DNA of 64,000 bases from positions 124,001 through 188,000 of the forward strand of contig JACKDW010000017.1 in NCBI GenBank assembly GCA_020633295.1, given 5' to 3'. Source of the DNA: Myxococcales bacterium. Its GTDB lineage: Bacteria; Myxococcota_A; Polyangia; Nannocystales; Nannocystaceae. The notes under the pieces are model-generated. The model made no database searches. It saw only the letters and a list, made by a program, of their open reading frames with translations, and was not told the origin of the DNA. The position numbers and the translations under genes were made by a program. Below are positions 55,001 to 63,800 of this stretch, piece after piece. Every line of letters starts with the position of its first letter. The first letter of the stretch is position 1.

Positions 55001-57703
55001 GCCGTGCTCCACGCCGAGCCAGTGGATGGTCCCGTGCGCCCGGCGCGTCTCGGCGATCGCCACGAGCGAGCGGCCCTCGCCCGCGCAGGTCTCGAACACC
55101 TCGACGCGCGCGAGCGGGTGCGGCTCCTCGCCGTCGCCGAGCCCCCAGCGCGGCGCGAGCTCGTCGCCGCCGAGCGTGCGCATGTGCCTGGCCGCGGAGC
55201 CAGGCGCGAAGCCGAACGCGCGCAGCGTGTTGATGCCGAAGTCCGCGCCCTGGACCGCGAACATGTAGGGCATGAACAGCGCGCGCGCCTCGCTGATGTC
55301 GTGCGGGCGCTCGACCCACGCGCGCGCGAGCTCGGACATCACGCTGCCGAGCGCGCGCAGCAGCTCGTAGACCGCGCGCGCGAGCACGTCGTTGCGGTGC
55401 GCGGCGTTGTACGAGCGGTTGGGCGTGAAGCCGGCCTCGATCACCGCGTCGAGCCCGGGCACGGGGACGTCGAGGATCGCCTGCTGCAAGAGGCAGCCGT
55501 CCTTGATCAGGCGGACGGTGCAGCGCTCGCTGCCGACGCCGCGCAGGCCGACCTCGCCGCGCACGCCCTCGGCGTCGATCGTCCCGCGGACCAGGTAGTA
55601 GCTCGAGCCGAGGCGCGGCGGGTGCCGGCGCTCCTTCCACTGCTCGAAGCTCTCGTGGTAGCGGCGCTCTCGCTCGATCGCGCGGGAGACGTCGATCGCG
55701 CGCTCGCCCAGCGCGCGCGTGAAGAACTCCGCCTCGCCGTCGCCCTGCAGGTAGAAGACGGTGCCGACCGCCTCGGGCAGCGGCGCGTCCTGTCCGGTCG
55801 CGCGCGCGTACTGGATCTCGCCCTGCATCTCGAGCAGCGCGCGGGTCGTGTAGCGGACGCCGTCGGACGCCGGCCAGAGCGGGAGCGCGGCGAGGCGCGT
55901 GAGCAGCTCGTCGCCTGGCGCGTCGCTCGAGGCGTCGGCCTCAGCCTCGCTCGCCGCGGACTCGGCCTCGCTCGCCGCGACCGCGTCCGCCTCGGGCGCG
56001 TCCGTCTCGACGTCGGCGGACTCGACGGACTCGACGTCGGTCGCCTCGTCCTCGGCCGACTCGCCGTCGGTCGCCTCGACCGCAGCGGACTCGTCCTCGG
56101 CTGACTCGACGACAGTGGACTCGTCCTCGACTTCTGCCTCGGCTGCCTCGACCTCGACCTCGCCGGCCTCTGCGTCGGCCTCGGCTGACTCGACGTCGGC
56201 TGCCTCGACGTCGTCTACCTCGGCCTCGACCGCCTCGACGTCTTCCTCTGCCTCGACCGCCTCGACTTCGTCTACCTCGGCCTCGGCCTCGCCTGCCCCG
56301 GCCCCTGCCTCGGCGGCCGCCTCGACTTCGTCTACCTCGGCCTCGACCGCCTCGACGTCGTCTACCTCGGCCTCGCCTGCCCCGGCCCCTGCCTCGACGT
56401 CGTCTACCTCGGCCCCGACCGGCTCGGCTTCGCCTGACTCTTCGCCTGACTCTTCTGACACCTCGTCTTCGGTCGCCTCGGCGGCGGCCTCGACCTCCGC
56501 GCCGGTCGACTCCAGCTCGGCCGTCTCGTGTTCGCCTGTCTCGACCTCGGCGACGTCGACCTCGGCCGCCTCGACGTCGTCTGTGGCGTCCTCCTCGACC
56601 GGGTCCGCGGGGGCCGCGACGGCGTCGCGCCGCGCGACGTCGTCGGGCGGCTCCTTCGCGGGCTTGACGACGACCGCTTCGGGCGACCAGCGCGACATCA
56701 GCTGGCCCTTGAGCAGCGCGTGCAGCCAGCCGGGCGCGTTGGGCTGCTCGAGGCGGCGCGCGAGGTTGTCGAGCACGCGGTCACGCGTCGCGCCCAGGAC
56801 GTCGAGCATGCGCGCGTAGCTGTCGTCGCGCACGAGCTCGCGCATGGTCGCGTCGGTCGACAGCCGCGAGCCGTCCACGCGCGCGCGAAAGCCCGGCGGG
56901 AAGCCCTCGGGGAGCGGGTGTCGGGCGATCCAGACGCCGCGCACGAGGATGTCGACGGTCGCGGGCGCCGTGGCCGGCGCCTTGATGCCGACGACGCCGC
57001 GCACGAGCGCGTCGGCGTGGTCCGCCGCGCCGTCGGAGAAAGTGTCGGCGCGCCCCACGAGCCCCTTGATCTCGAGACCCTGGGAGACCTGCTCGCCGTT
57101 GACGAGCACGGGCAGCTCGGCCCAGCGGCAGCGCTCGCGCAGGAGCGCGACCTCGGCGAAGTGGCCCTCGATGAGCTTCGGGAACTCGAGCGAGAGGCCG
57201 GGCCGGTAGCGCCGGTGCACGTGGATCCAGGTCCCGAGCTTGCCGGGCCGCACCTGCTCGATGAGGTCGACGTCGTCGTGCGCGAGCTCGAGGTACGCGC
57301 GGCGCCCCGCGTCGCCGCTGAGCAGCCGCACGGCCTCCGGGTTGAGCGCCATGACGGCCGCCATCGCCGAGGCGAGCGCGCGCAGGCCCGCGTCGAGCTC
57401 GACGCGCCGCGGCGCGAACAGAGCCCGCTGCAGCTCGGCGAGCTCCTCGGGGGCGAAGGCGCGCCCGCCGAAGTACACGCGCACGTCCTCGCGATCGATC
57501 GCGAACTCGACGCGATCCGCCCCGCGCGCGCAGGCGGCCTGGACCAGCGAGAGCACGAAGCTCTGCGGCCGGGCGAGGCGATACCAGCGCGACTTCTCGC
57601 GCGCGCGCTCGGGCGCGACGACGAACTCGCCGCGCCCCTCCTCTTGACCCTCGGCGACCACGCTCGCGAGTCGCACGTCGGTTATCGGTTGCGTCGTCTC
57701 CAC
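52097..57703 (-). CDS. Giant protein (1868 aa) with degenerate GHKL-like N-domain and acidic linker
   Basis: Residues about 37-130 echo a GHKL/Hsp90 ATP-binding fold (FVLSLVQAACARGADRVEF, VYFGGRAFAPEEL) but lack the catalytic Glu/Asn and the glycine-lid motifs. Residues about 359-601 are almost purely Glu/Asp/Ala/Val/Ser repeats (EVDDVEAVEAEVDEVE). The rest, about 1250 residues, contains two related blocks ending VRLIKDGCLLQQAILDVPVPG and VRVLKYGRFLGERRVPVLIPG. Its end resembles no family I know. It has no signal peptide or membrane helix. The GTG start overlaps the upstream GHKL gene by 22 bp, so they are translationally coupled. A chaperone-like or large regulatory complex is inferred. Confidence 0.85.
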   Translation of the reverse strand: METTQPITDVRLASVVAEGQEEGRGEFVVAPERAREKSRWYRLARPQSFVLSLVQAACARGADRVEFAIDREDVRVYFGGRAFAPEELAELQRALFAPRRVELDAGLRALASAMAAVMALNPEAVRLLSGDAGRRAYLELAHDDVDLIEQVRPGKLGTWIHVHRRYRPGLSLEFPKLIEGHFAEVALLRERCRWAELPVLVNGEQVSQGLEIKGLVGRADTFSDGAADHADALVRGVVGIKAPATAPATVDILVRGVWIARHPLPEGFPPGFRARVDGSRLSTDATMRELVRDDSYARMLDVLGATRDRVLDNLARRLEQPNAPGWLHALLKGQLMSRWSPEAVVVKPAKEPPDDVARRDAVAAPADPVEEDATDDVEAAEVDVAEVETGEHETAELESTGAEVEAAAEATEDEVSEESGEESGEAEPVGAEVDDVEAGAGAGEAEVDDVEAVEAEVDEVEAAAEAGAGAGEAEAEVDEVEAVEAEEDVEAVEAEVDDVEAADVESAEADAEAGEVEVEAAEAEVEDESTVVESAEDESAAVEATDGESAEDEATDVESVESADVETDAPEADAVAASEAESAASEAEADASSDAPGDELLTRLAALPLWPASDGVRYTTRALLEMQGEIQYARATGQDAPLPEAVGTVFYLQGDGEAEFFTRALGERAIDVSRAIERERRYHESFEQWKERRHPPRLGSSYYLVRGTIDAEGVRGEVGLRGVGSERCTVRLIKDGCLLQQAILDVPVPGLDAVIEAGFTPNRSYNAAHRNDVLARAVYELLRALGSVMSELARAWVERPHDISEARALFMPYMFAVQGADFGINTLRAFGFAPGSAARHMRTLGGDELAPRWGLGDGEEPHPLARVEVFETCAGEGRSLVAIAETRRAHGTIHWLGVEHGPQRGVDEPVLWLTDEQHAALVSLFGEDALTDFSPQLDRLRRRAAFLDRPIEPLTLEGETLVQTSFERGTARGALGVARGGMRPDRLGTTRARVRVLKYGRFLGERRVPVLIPGLVGVVNDDEVPVDDEWSGLPEGDAPLALDAAVAGALPSLLQSAIDDCYAAQPGEASIQRLLLLRVPCAVFDHPQLLRVYTALRATAGDDESLEEYGKILALVATFSQSRVISAIERLLERGETPTSARIEPLLEGRAANRRDERGTSEERRARVEVRKQLLRLMPDVELAPLVRTTAGRMLSFAEILAVAREQSSLFYVADDEGSASASGRLRHYDGVERVITILDSAELHTLSRVLGAETLQSAAAWIEARERARDGVSRDDGGLLRLPAGERLVAVDVDDRDLSGQLGLRRWGPRADEPAMIRVGTPRGLSLTVFPESELPVIGALHRDDIALDFGIVEMNDKVLDRITAVVTSHTPALLEELARRWPELDSFELDAGVHWVLHILATRAPAKGVPTAAAAEKLGKDALARPLLELAAFACVDGRRRSLLELARAHEERGELRYVTEPWVHELPEFPVVVIDSDRLGELARLFPSLREHASEWQREQRIRKRRAQARRLPALPPRDALEATRVDTRGLSGWLWVMPEEGHEAKARLGHGGLEIERRALSELYPCEGALTVDSEEHVSREWDTVELSRRQTQALETASQQLFRELIETYEGALEQGQGAPVTLKGRTRRGLDATVDPSRVRVALAGLLIRLHAFRTDGRQRLKSSHRRIYRALAEMPLFTLANLRLISLNTALSERPSELSHLGFWKHEGASSGVPTLRNREMSTSHLAEELTELPQPTAAQRLLESVRAELRIVNSNAEDLLTEAYLDLLSIDHLSSARARAGAAPDARAMIGERDGYVVINSDHKVVQRAIAGFERDPLLVSVIASAVYSYFILWAEDLEPGQARAFITHHAGHVLSGVGA

Positions 57704-59385
57704 CGTCGCTCCACCGTCATCTCAGCGAAGGCCGCGTCGAGCTCGGGGTCGAGCCGCGCGCCGAGGAACATGAGTTTGATGTACTGATAAGCCGCGAACT
57801 CGGGCTCGCTGCGCGCCAGCGTCGCCAGCGTCTGCACGGCCGGGTGATCGGCGTTGACCACGAGCAGCTGCACGCGGTCGAGCAGCTCCTGACCGCGCCC
57901 GCGCACGTCGGCGAGCTGCGCGAGCTCGCCGAAGTGCTCCTGCGTGATCGCGACGTCGCGCGCGATCGCGGAGCCGTGATAGTCGAGGTGCCCGGCGATG
58001 ACGCCGGTGATCTCGCCGCCGCCGTCGACGATGAGCTGGGCGACGGCGGTGGTCAGCGGACGCCAGCGCTCGACGGCGTCCTCGGCGAGCGGGAGCGGCA
58101 TGCAGCAGCGCTCGCAGACCGCGACCGCGCGGCCGCCGGTGTCGAGCGCCTTGAGCAGCCGGTGCTCCGGTGACCCCGGGGTCATGCGGATCACGAGGTG
58201 CCCGCGGTCCTCGAGCGCGTCGGTCAGCGGGCTGCGCTCGGCTTCGAAGAAGACGACCCCGCGGCGGGCGAGCGCGCGCCGGACCGCGCTGACGCCGATC
58301 GCCAGGCCGGCCGGGCTGCGGAAGGCCGCGCGGTCCTCGACGCCAGGTGGGAGCCGATACCCGCGGCGGATGTGCCAGATCGCGGCGTCGTAGAGGTACT
58401 CGCCGAGGGCCTCGTGCGCGGCGCGGGCCGCCTCGTCCTCGGGCACGCTCGTCCACACGCGCCTCTCGAGCATGCTGAAGACGCGCTCGCACAGGCGCGT
58501 CTCGACGACGCTGCGGACCTGCGCGATCAGCCGCTGGTAGTGCACGTCGTGGATCACCGCGTCGCGCGTGAGCGTGAGGTCGAGCCGGCTCGAGGAGATC
58601 TTGTAGGCGATGCCGCGGATCCCGGGCGCCCGCTCGTCGTCGCCCCACGCGAGCGTCAGGCCGGCGCGGTAGAGGCCGTAGGAGCCCGCCTCGCCGCGCG
58701 CGGGGTGGGCGACGACGATCGCGTCGCCCTCGTCGCGCACGGTGACCGAGCAGGGCGCGTCGATGGCGAGCGGGCCGGAGATCCGCTCGCCGTCGAAGCG
58801 CACGACGGCCGCGACGTGACGACACCAGTCTCGAGTCGCCGCCCGGGCGCGCTCGCGGAGCGCGTCCGCCTGGTCCGCGGTCGCGCGCATGATCACGCGC
58901 ACGACGGTCCCGTAGATGGCGCCGGCGCGCCGGCGCAGCGTGTACCGACGATCCCGGTCGAACACGACCCGCCAGTTCTCGCCGCGCCAGGAGCTGTCGA
59001 TGATCACGAGCTCCGGCTCGAGCGCGAACACGGACACGAGGCCGACGCCGTAGCGACCGACGCGGTTCGGCTCCTCGTCGCCGACGGAGTCAAACAGCGT
59101 GACGAGGCGCCCCTCGATGACGCCGCGCCCCATGCCGCCGCCGCGGTCCTCGACGACGAGCTCCGCGAAGCCGCGCGCGGGCTCGTCCGCGTCCACGAGC
59201 GCCTCGTCCGCGCCGCCCGTGTCCTCGGGCTCGAAGTCCACGCGGATGTCGATCTCCTCGCTCCCGGCGTCCAGCGAGTTCTGCACGAGCTCGCGGACGC
59301 AGCCCAGCGGGCTCTCGTACTGATGGACGAAGTGCTCGACGACCTCACCGTCTCGGAGCGGCTCGGGCGCTGCTGTCGTGTGCAT
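57682..59385 (-). CDS. GHKL (Hsp90-like) ATPase, 567 aa
   Basis: The N-terminal domain (about 10-240) is a full GHKL ATP-binding site: Glu32/Asn36 in RELVQNSLDAG, Asp80 in VVEDRGGGM (G1 box) and RVGRYGVGLVSVF (residues 108-120, glycine lid). A middle region resembles the Hsp90/MutL second domain (ISSSRLDLTLTRDAVIHDVHY). The C-terminal 250 residues are unassigned and include a CERCC cluster. It should bind and hydrolyse ATP and may clamp around a client or DNA. It sits first in a two-gene operon. Hsp90 itself has a different length and C-terminus. Confidence 0.88.
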   Translation of the reverse strand: MHTTAAPEPLRDGEVVEHFVHQYESPLGCVRELVQNSLDAGSEEIDIRVDFEPEDTGGADEALVDADEPARGFAELVVEDRGGGMGRGVIEGRLVTLFDSVGDEEPNRVGRYGVGLVSVFALEPELVIIDSSWRGENWRVVFDRDRRYTLRRRAGAIYGTVVRVIMRATADQADALRERARAATRDWCRHVAAVVRFDGERISGPLAIDAPCSVTVRDEGDAIVVAHPARGEAGSYGLYRAGLTLAWGDDERAPGIRGIAYKISSSRLDLTLTRDAVIHDVHYQRLIAQVRSVVETRLCERVFSMLERRVWTSVPEDEAARAAHEALGEYLYDAAIWHIRRGYRLPPGVEDRAAFRSPAGLAIGVSAVRRALARRGVVFFEAERSPLTDALEDRGHLVIRMTPGSPEHRLLKALDTGGRAVAVCERCCMPLPLAEDAVERWRPLTTAVAQLIVDGGGEITGVIAGHLDYHGSAIARDVAITQEHFGELAQLADVRGRGQELLDRVQLLVVNADHPAVQTLATLARSEPEFAAYQYIKLMFLGARLDPELDAAFAEMTVERRWRRRNR

Positions 59386-59630
59386 GACCCTCCAGCGCCG
59401 ACGGCCGGGGGCCTGGGCGCGGGATCACGGTACCCCCGATCACCCGGGCCCGTCACGTTTCCAGGGCGCGCACGCGTGCGCGCGCGGGCGAATCCGAGAT
59501 CCGCAGCGAGGGCGCGCACGATCGCGCGCGCGGCGAGCCCGCGCGCTGACGGACATGCACGATCATTCATATTCCCGGCCCGTCGCCCGACGCGCCGAGG
59601 CGCGTCGAGAAACATGTATGTCCACGCGTC

Positions 59631-60695
59631 CTACCAGCGCGCGAAGTGCCGCTCGAGGTAGCCGTACACGCCCTCGAGCGCGACGCGCTCGCCGGTCTCG
59701 GTCGTCAGCGCGCCGCGGTAGCGCCCGAACAGCTGGGTGAAGTTGGAGGCGAGGAGCCAGGCGTTCAGGGCCTCGCGGTGGCTGCCCTCGGCGACGAACT
59801 CGAGGTCGAGGCGCCCGTCGTAGGAGCGCAGCCGCCACGGTCGGCTCCCGAGCGCGCGGCGATCGAACTCGAATTGGACGGTGTCGAGCTTGTGCCGGCG
59901 CCCGTCGAGCCAGAAACAATTCTCGGTGACGCCCGACTCGTTGACGCCGCAGACCGCGTTCAGGCCGACGCGGCGGCCGTCGGCGAGCCGACCTGAGAGA
60001 CAGCCCCAGAGCCAGAAGGTCTCGCGGCGCATGTAGCCCGCGCTCCAGTCGCTGCCGCCGCAGGCGTCGACGGCGGCGAGATCGACCTCGCCGCCCTCCC
60101 AGCGCACGCGCCCCGTGACCGGCAGCCCCGCGGCCTTGCGCGTGTACACCCAGCCGGTCGGGCCCGTGCGCGTGCAAACGCGCATCGGCTCGCTCGGCGC
60201 GTCCTCGTGCAGGCGCAGGTCGATCTCGACGCGGTCGGGCAGCTCGACCCGCAGCGCCCGCGTCCGCGCCTCGGGGTCGGCGGTCATCGTGAAGCGATTT
60301 CGCCCGGCGCGAAACGAGACGACGCCGCGCTCCGGCGTCTTCGCGAAGCGCGCGCCGAGGGCGAGCGGGGTGCGAAAGGTGAAGTGACGAACACGCCGCG
60401 TGGACGGCTCGAACAGGTAGACGAACGCCGTGCCGACGTAGCGGATGTCGACGATCGCGCAGCCGAGGACGAGCGCGGGAGAGAGCGCGCCGATGAACTG
60501 AAACTGGTTATAGGAGAAGTAGCGCCGCAGCCAGGAGACGGGGCGATCGAAGGGGTCGGTGAGCTGGAAGTCGGCGCCGTTGATCTCCTCAACAGGGCCC
60601 GAGAACACGCCGTAGCGGGCGTCGCCCGCGTCGTCGATGAGGCGCCGGGGCGGCCGCGCCTCGGGGCTCTTGCCCATCACTCCCGGGATCGTCAT
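59631..60695 (-). CDS. DUF2804 family protein
   Basis: This 354-residue protein matches DUF2804: a mostly beta-strand fold with YNQFQFIGALSPALVLGCAIVD, a conserved SAGYMRRETFWLWGCLSGRLADGRRVGLN stretch, and a C-terminal RPWRLRSYDGRLDLEF. The family is linked to lipid or terpenoid-type ligands by fold similarity, but no reaction is proven. GGAG lies 9 nt before the ATG. There is no signal peptide. Confidence 0.85.
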   Translation of the reverse strand: MTIPGVMGKSPEARPPRRLIDDAGDARYGVFSGPVEEINGADFQLTDPFDRPVSWLRRYFSYNQFQFIGALSPALVLGCAIVDIRYVGTAFVYLFEPSTRRVRHFTFRTPLALGARFAKTPERGVVSFRAGRNRFTMTADPEARTRALRVELPDRVEIDLRLHEDAPSEPMRVCTRTGPTGWVYTRKAAGLPVTGRVRWEGGEVDLAAVDACGGSDWSAGYMRRETFWLWGCLSGRLADGRRVGLNAVCGVNESGVTENCFWLDGRRHKLDTVQFEFDRRALGSRPWRLRSYDGRLDLEFVAEGSHREALNAWLLASNFTQLFGRYRGALTTETGERVALEGVYGYLERHFARW

Positions 60696-60843
60696 CGCTC
60701 GCTCCGATCGCCGCGCCCGCCGGCGCGCGGCTCACGATCGCACGCGCGCGCGGCGGCTGTACAGCGCCCCGCGACGCTGTCTGTGCGGCCGCCGATCGTC
60801 GCCGCGCGCGAAACCGCAGCGCCGGCTCGTGGGTGCCTGTCGG

Positions 60844-60849
60844 TATAGT
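60844..60849 (+). promoter_or_regulatory. -10-like TATAGT, leaderless position
   Basis: TATAGT ends 7 nt before the ATG at 60857. Confidence 0.5.
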
Positions 60850-60856
60850 GAGGCCG

Positions 60857-63800
60857 ATGCGCACCCGCCTGCACGCCCCCACGGCCGAACGCTCCGGTCT
60901 CGACAGCCCGCGCCCCGCCGCGCGCGCCGTCCTCGCGGCCCTCCTCATGTTGCTGGCGGTGACGCTCACGCTCACCGGCTGCACCAAGAAGAAAGCCGAC
61001 ACCGCGGGCGAGACCGGCGGCGCGACGGACGAGCTCGCCGCGCCGGCGAAGATCGATCTGTGGAAGGGCGTGCCGCCGCTCGAGCCGCAGCCGACCGACT
61101 ACGCGACGGAGCTCAAGCCGGCGAGCGAGGGGCCGAAGCCGCCGCCGTCGGTGAGCGAGCGCGTGGAGCTGCCGTTCCCCCCGCCGGCGCCGCCCGACAC
61201 CAAGCCCGAGACGCCCGAGCCCGGCGCGCTCGAGATCCTGCGCTACAGCCCCGAGGGCGCGCAGAGCCTCGTCGACGCGGTCACGGTCGCGTTCAACCAG
61301 CCGATGGTCCCGCTCGCGTCGATCGACGACCTGCGCGAGCACGCGGTGCCGCTGACGATCGAGCCGCAGCCGAAGGGGCAGTTTCGCTGGCTCGGCACGC
61401 AGATGGTCGCCTTCGAACCCGAGGGCCGCATGCCGTTCTCGACGACCTACACCGCGCGGGTCAAGGCCGGCACCACCTCGGAGCTCGGCGCCGCGCTCGC
61501 GTCGGAGAAGACGTGGACCTTCACGACCCCGACGCTCGAGCTGGCCTCGAGCAGCCCCGGCGACGGGGCCGAGGGGCTCGAGCTGAACCCGACGATCGTG
61601 CTGCGCTTCAACCAGCCGATCCGCCGCGACGCGCTCGCGGCCGCGCTCTCGCTGCGCGGCGGCGGCAAGACGATCGCCACGCGCTCGCTGCCGCGCGCGC
61701 AGTGGGCCGAGCGCGGGCCCAAGTCCGACGAGGAGGCGGCCCGCACGATGATCCTCACGCTCGAGAGCCCGCTCGCGCCCAACACGAGCTACCGCCTCGA
61801 GCTGCCCGCGGGCGTGTACGGCGAGGGGCCCAACAAGTCGAAGGCGAGCGCGATCGGCTTCAAGACCTACCCGCCGCTGACGCTGCGCGGGCCCGACTGC
61901 GATCGCTGGGACTGCCACGCCGGCAGCGGCGTCTCGCTGCACGCGAGCACCGCGGTCGTCGGGCCGACGCTCGAGCAGCGCCTGACCGTGCAGCCGCCGG
62001 TCGAGGAGCTGGTGATCTCGGGCGGGAGCTCGCCCTACCTCGCGGGCAAGTTCCTCGGCGACACGACCTACACGGTCACGGTCGAGCCTGGCGTCGAGGA
62101 CACCCACGGGCAGACGCTGGGCAAGCGCTTCACGGCGCGCTTCAAGGTCCCGCCGATCGACCCGCAGCTCGGGCTGCGCGTGCCCGGCAAGAACCCCGCG
62201 GTGCTCGAGCTGAGCCACAGCCGGATCCTCGACCTGCGCGTCGGCGGGCACAAGCAGATCGAGCTGCGCGCGCGCCGGTTCACGGTCGACGAGCTCAAGA
62301 CCTTCCTGCAGGCGTCGTACAACGACGACGAGTACTCCTGGCCGTACAACACCCCCGAGCCGCAGCTCCAGCAGGAGTACGACGTCAAGGACTCGCGCAC
62401 GCAGGTCGAGCGCCTCGGCGTCGACCTGCAGGCGCTGCTGCCCGAGCCGGGCAGCTTCGCGTACCTCAGCTTCCGCAGCGAGCCGTACCAGCGCTGGGGC
62501 TACACGCAGCGCGACCACTTCGCGCAGATCGTCAGCCGCACCGACCTCGGCGTCACCGTCGCGCTCGACCACGACAGCGGCGTCGCGCTCGTCACCAGCG
62601 TCGAGCGCGGCGCGCCGATCGCCGGCGCCGAGGTCCAGCTGTGGGAGCGCTACGCCGACAAGCCGCTGTGGACCGGCACCACCGGCGGCGACGGCGTGGT
62701 CGCGCTCAGCTTCACGGAGACGCTCGACAGCAGCCCCCACGTGATCGTCAAGCACGGCCGCGACGTCTCGTTCACGCCGCTGCAGTCGGACGTCCAGGGC
62801 CGCTGGCGCGGCTACTACGGCGGCCGCAACAACGAGGACGAGCCGCGCGTGTTCTTCTACACGGACCGCACGCCCTACAAGCCCGGCGACACGGTGCACC
62901 TCTCGGGCGTGCTGCGCAAGGAGAGCAAGGGACCTGACGGAAAGGTCATCCCGTGGCGCAAGGGGCTCACCGCGGAGTACGTCGTCAACGGGCCGCGCGG
63001 GCACGAGCTCACGAAGGGCGAGCTGAAGATCGGCCCGCTGGGGACCTTCAGCGTCGACATCGAGACCGAGGCGGGCGGCGACACCGGCGACTACCGCTTC
63101 CGCGTGACGGTGCCCGGCGGGCTGTTCGGCAGCGACCGCAGCTTCACGCACCACTTCCCGGTCGAGACCTACCGCGTGCCGGAGTTCGAGGTCGAGGTCG
63201 CGCGCCCCGAGTCGACGCCGCTGATGTTCGGCGACACGCTCACGGCCGAGGTCGTCGCCCGCTACCTGCACGGCGCGCCGCTCGTCGGCGGCGAGGTCAG
63301 CTACACGCTCACGCGCCAGGAGACCGGCTTCACGCCGCCCGGCGCCGAGAACGAGAGCTACAGCTTCGGCCGCGGCTACGGCGGGTACCGCGGCTACGGC
63401 CGCTACGGCGGCTTCGGCTACGGCGGCGGCTCGATGGTGCTCGAGCGCGGGCACGGGGCGACCGACGCCCGCGGCGCGTACAAGATCGCGCGCGCGCTCG
63501 CGGCCGTCGAGCACCCCGAGGGCAGCAAGCCGCCCGAGGAGGCGGCCGGCGATGACGAGGAGGAAGCGGGCGAGGAGCGCGAGGAGCCGGACCCGCCCGC
63601 CGCCGCGACCTACTCGATCGAGTCCGAGGTCGTCGATCAGAACCACCAGGCGATCGCCGGGCGCGGCAGCTTCGTCGTCCACCCGGCCGCGGTCTACCCC
63701 GGCGTCCGCAGCGACCGCTCGGTGTACAAGGCCGGCGAGACCGCGCGCCTCGAGGCGGTCGTCGTCGACCACGCCGGCAAGCGGCTCGAGGGCAAGCCGC

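Noticed and set aside
52961..56104. Plus-strand ORF of 1047 codons opposite the giant protein
   Set aside because: It is the same GC-skew shadow effect and has no recognisable domain.
57682..59385. Call the GHKL gene Hsp90 (htpG)
   Set aside because: Only the ATP-binding region fits. The length, middle region and C-terminus do not match HtpG.
52097..59385. Calling the GHKL/giant operon an antiphage defence system
   Set aside because: There is no nuclease, toxin, helicase or defence-island neighbour. It is kept only as a hypothesis.
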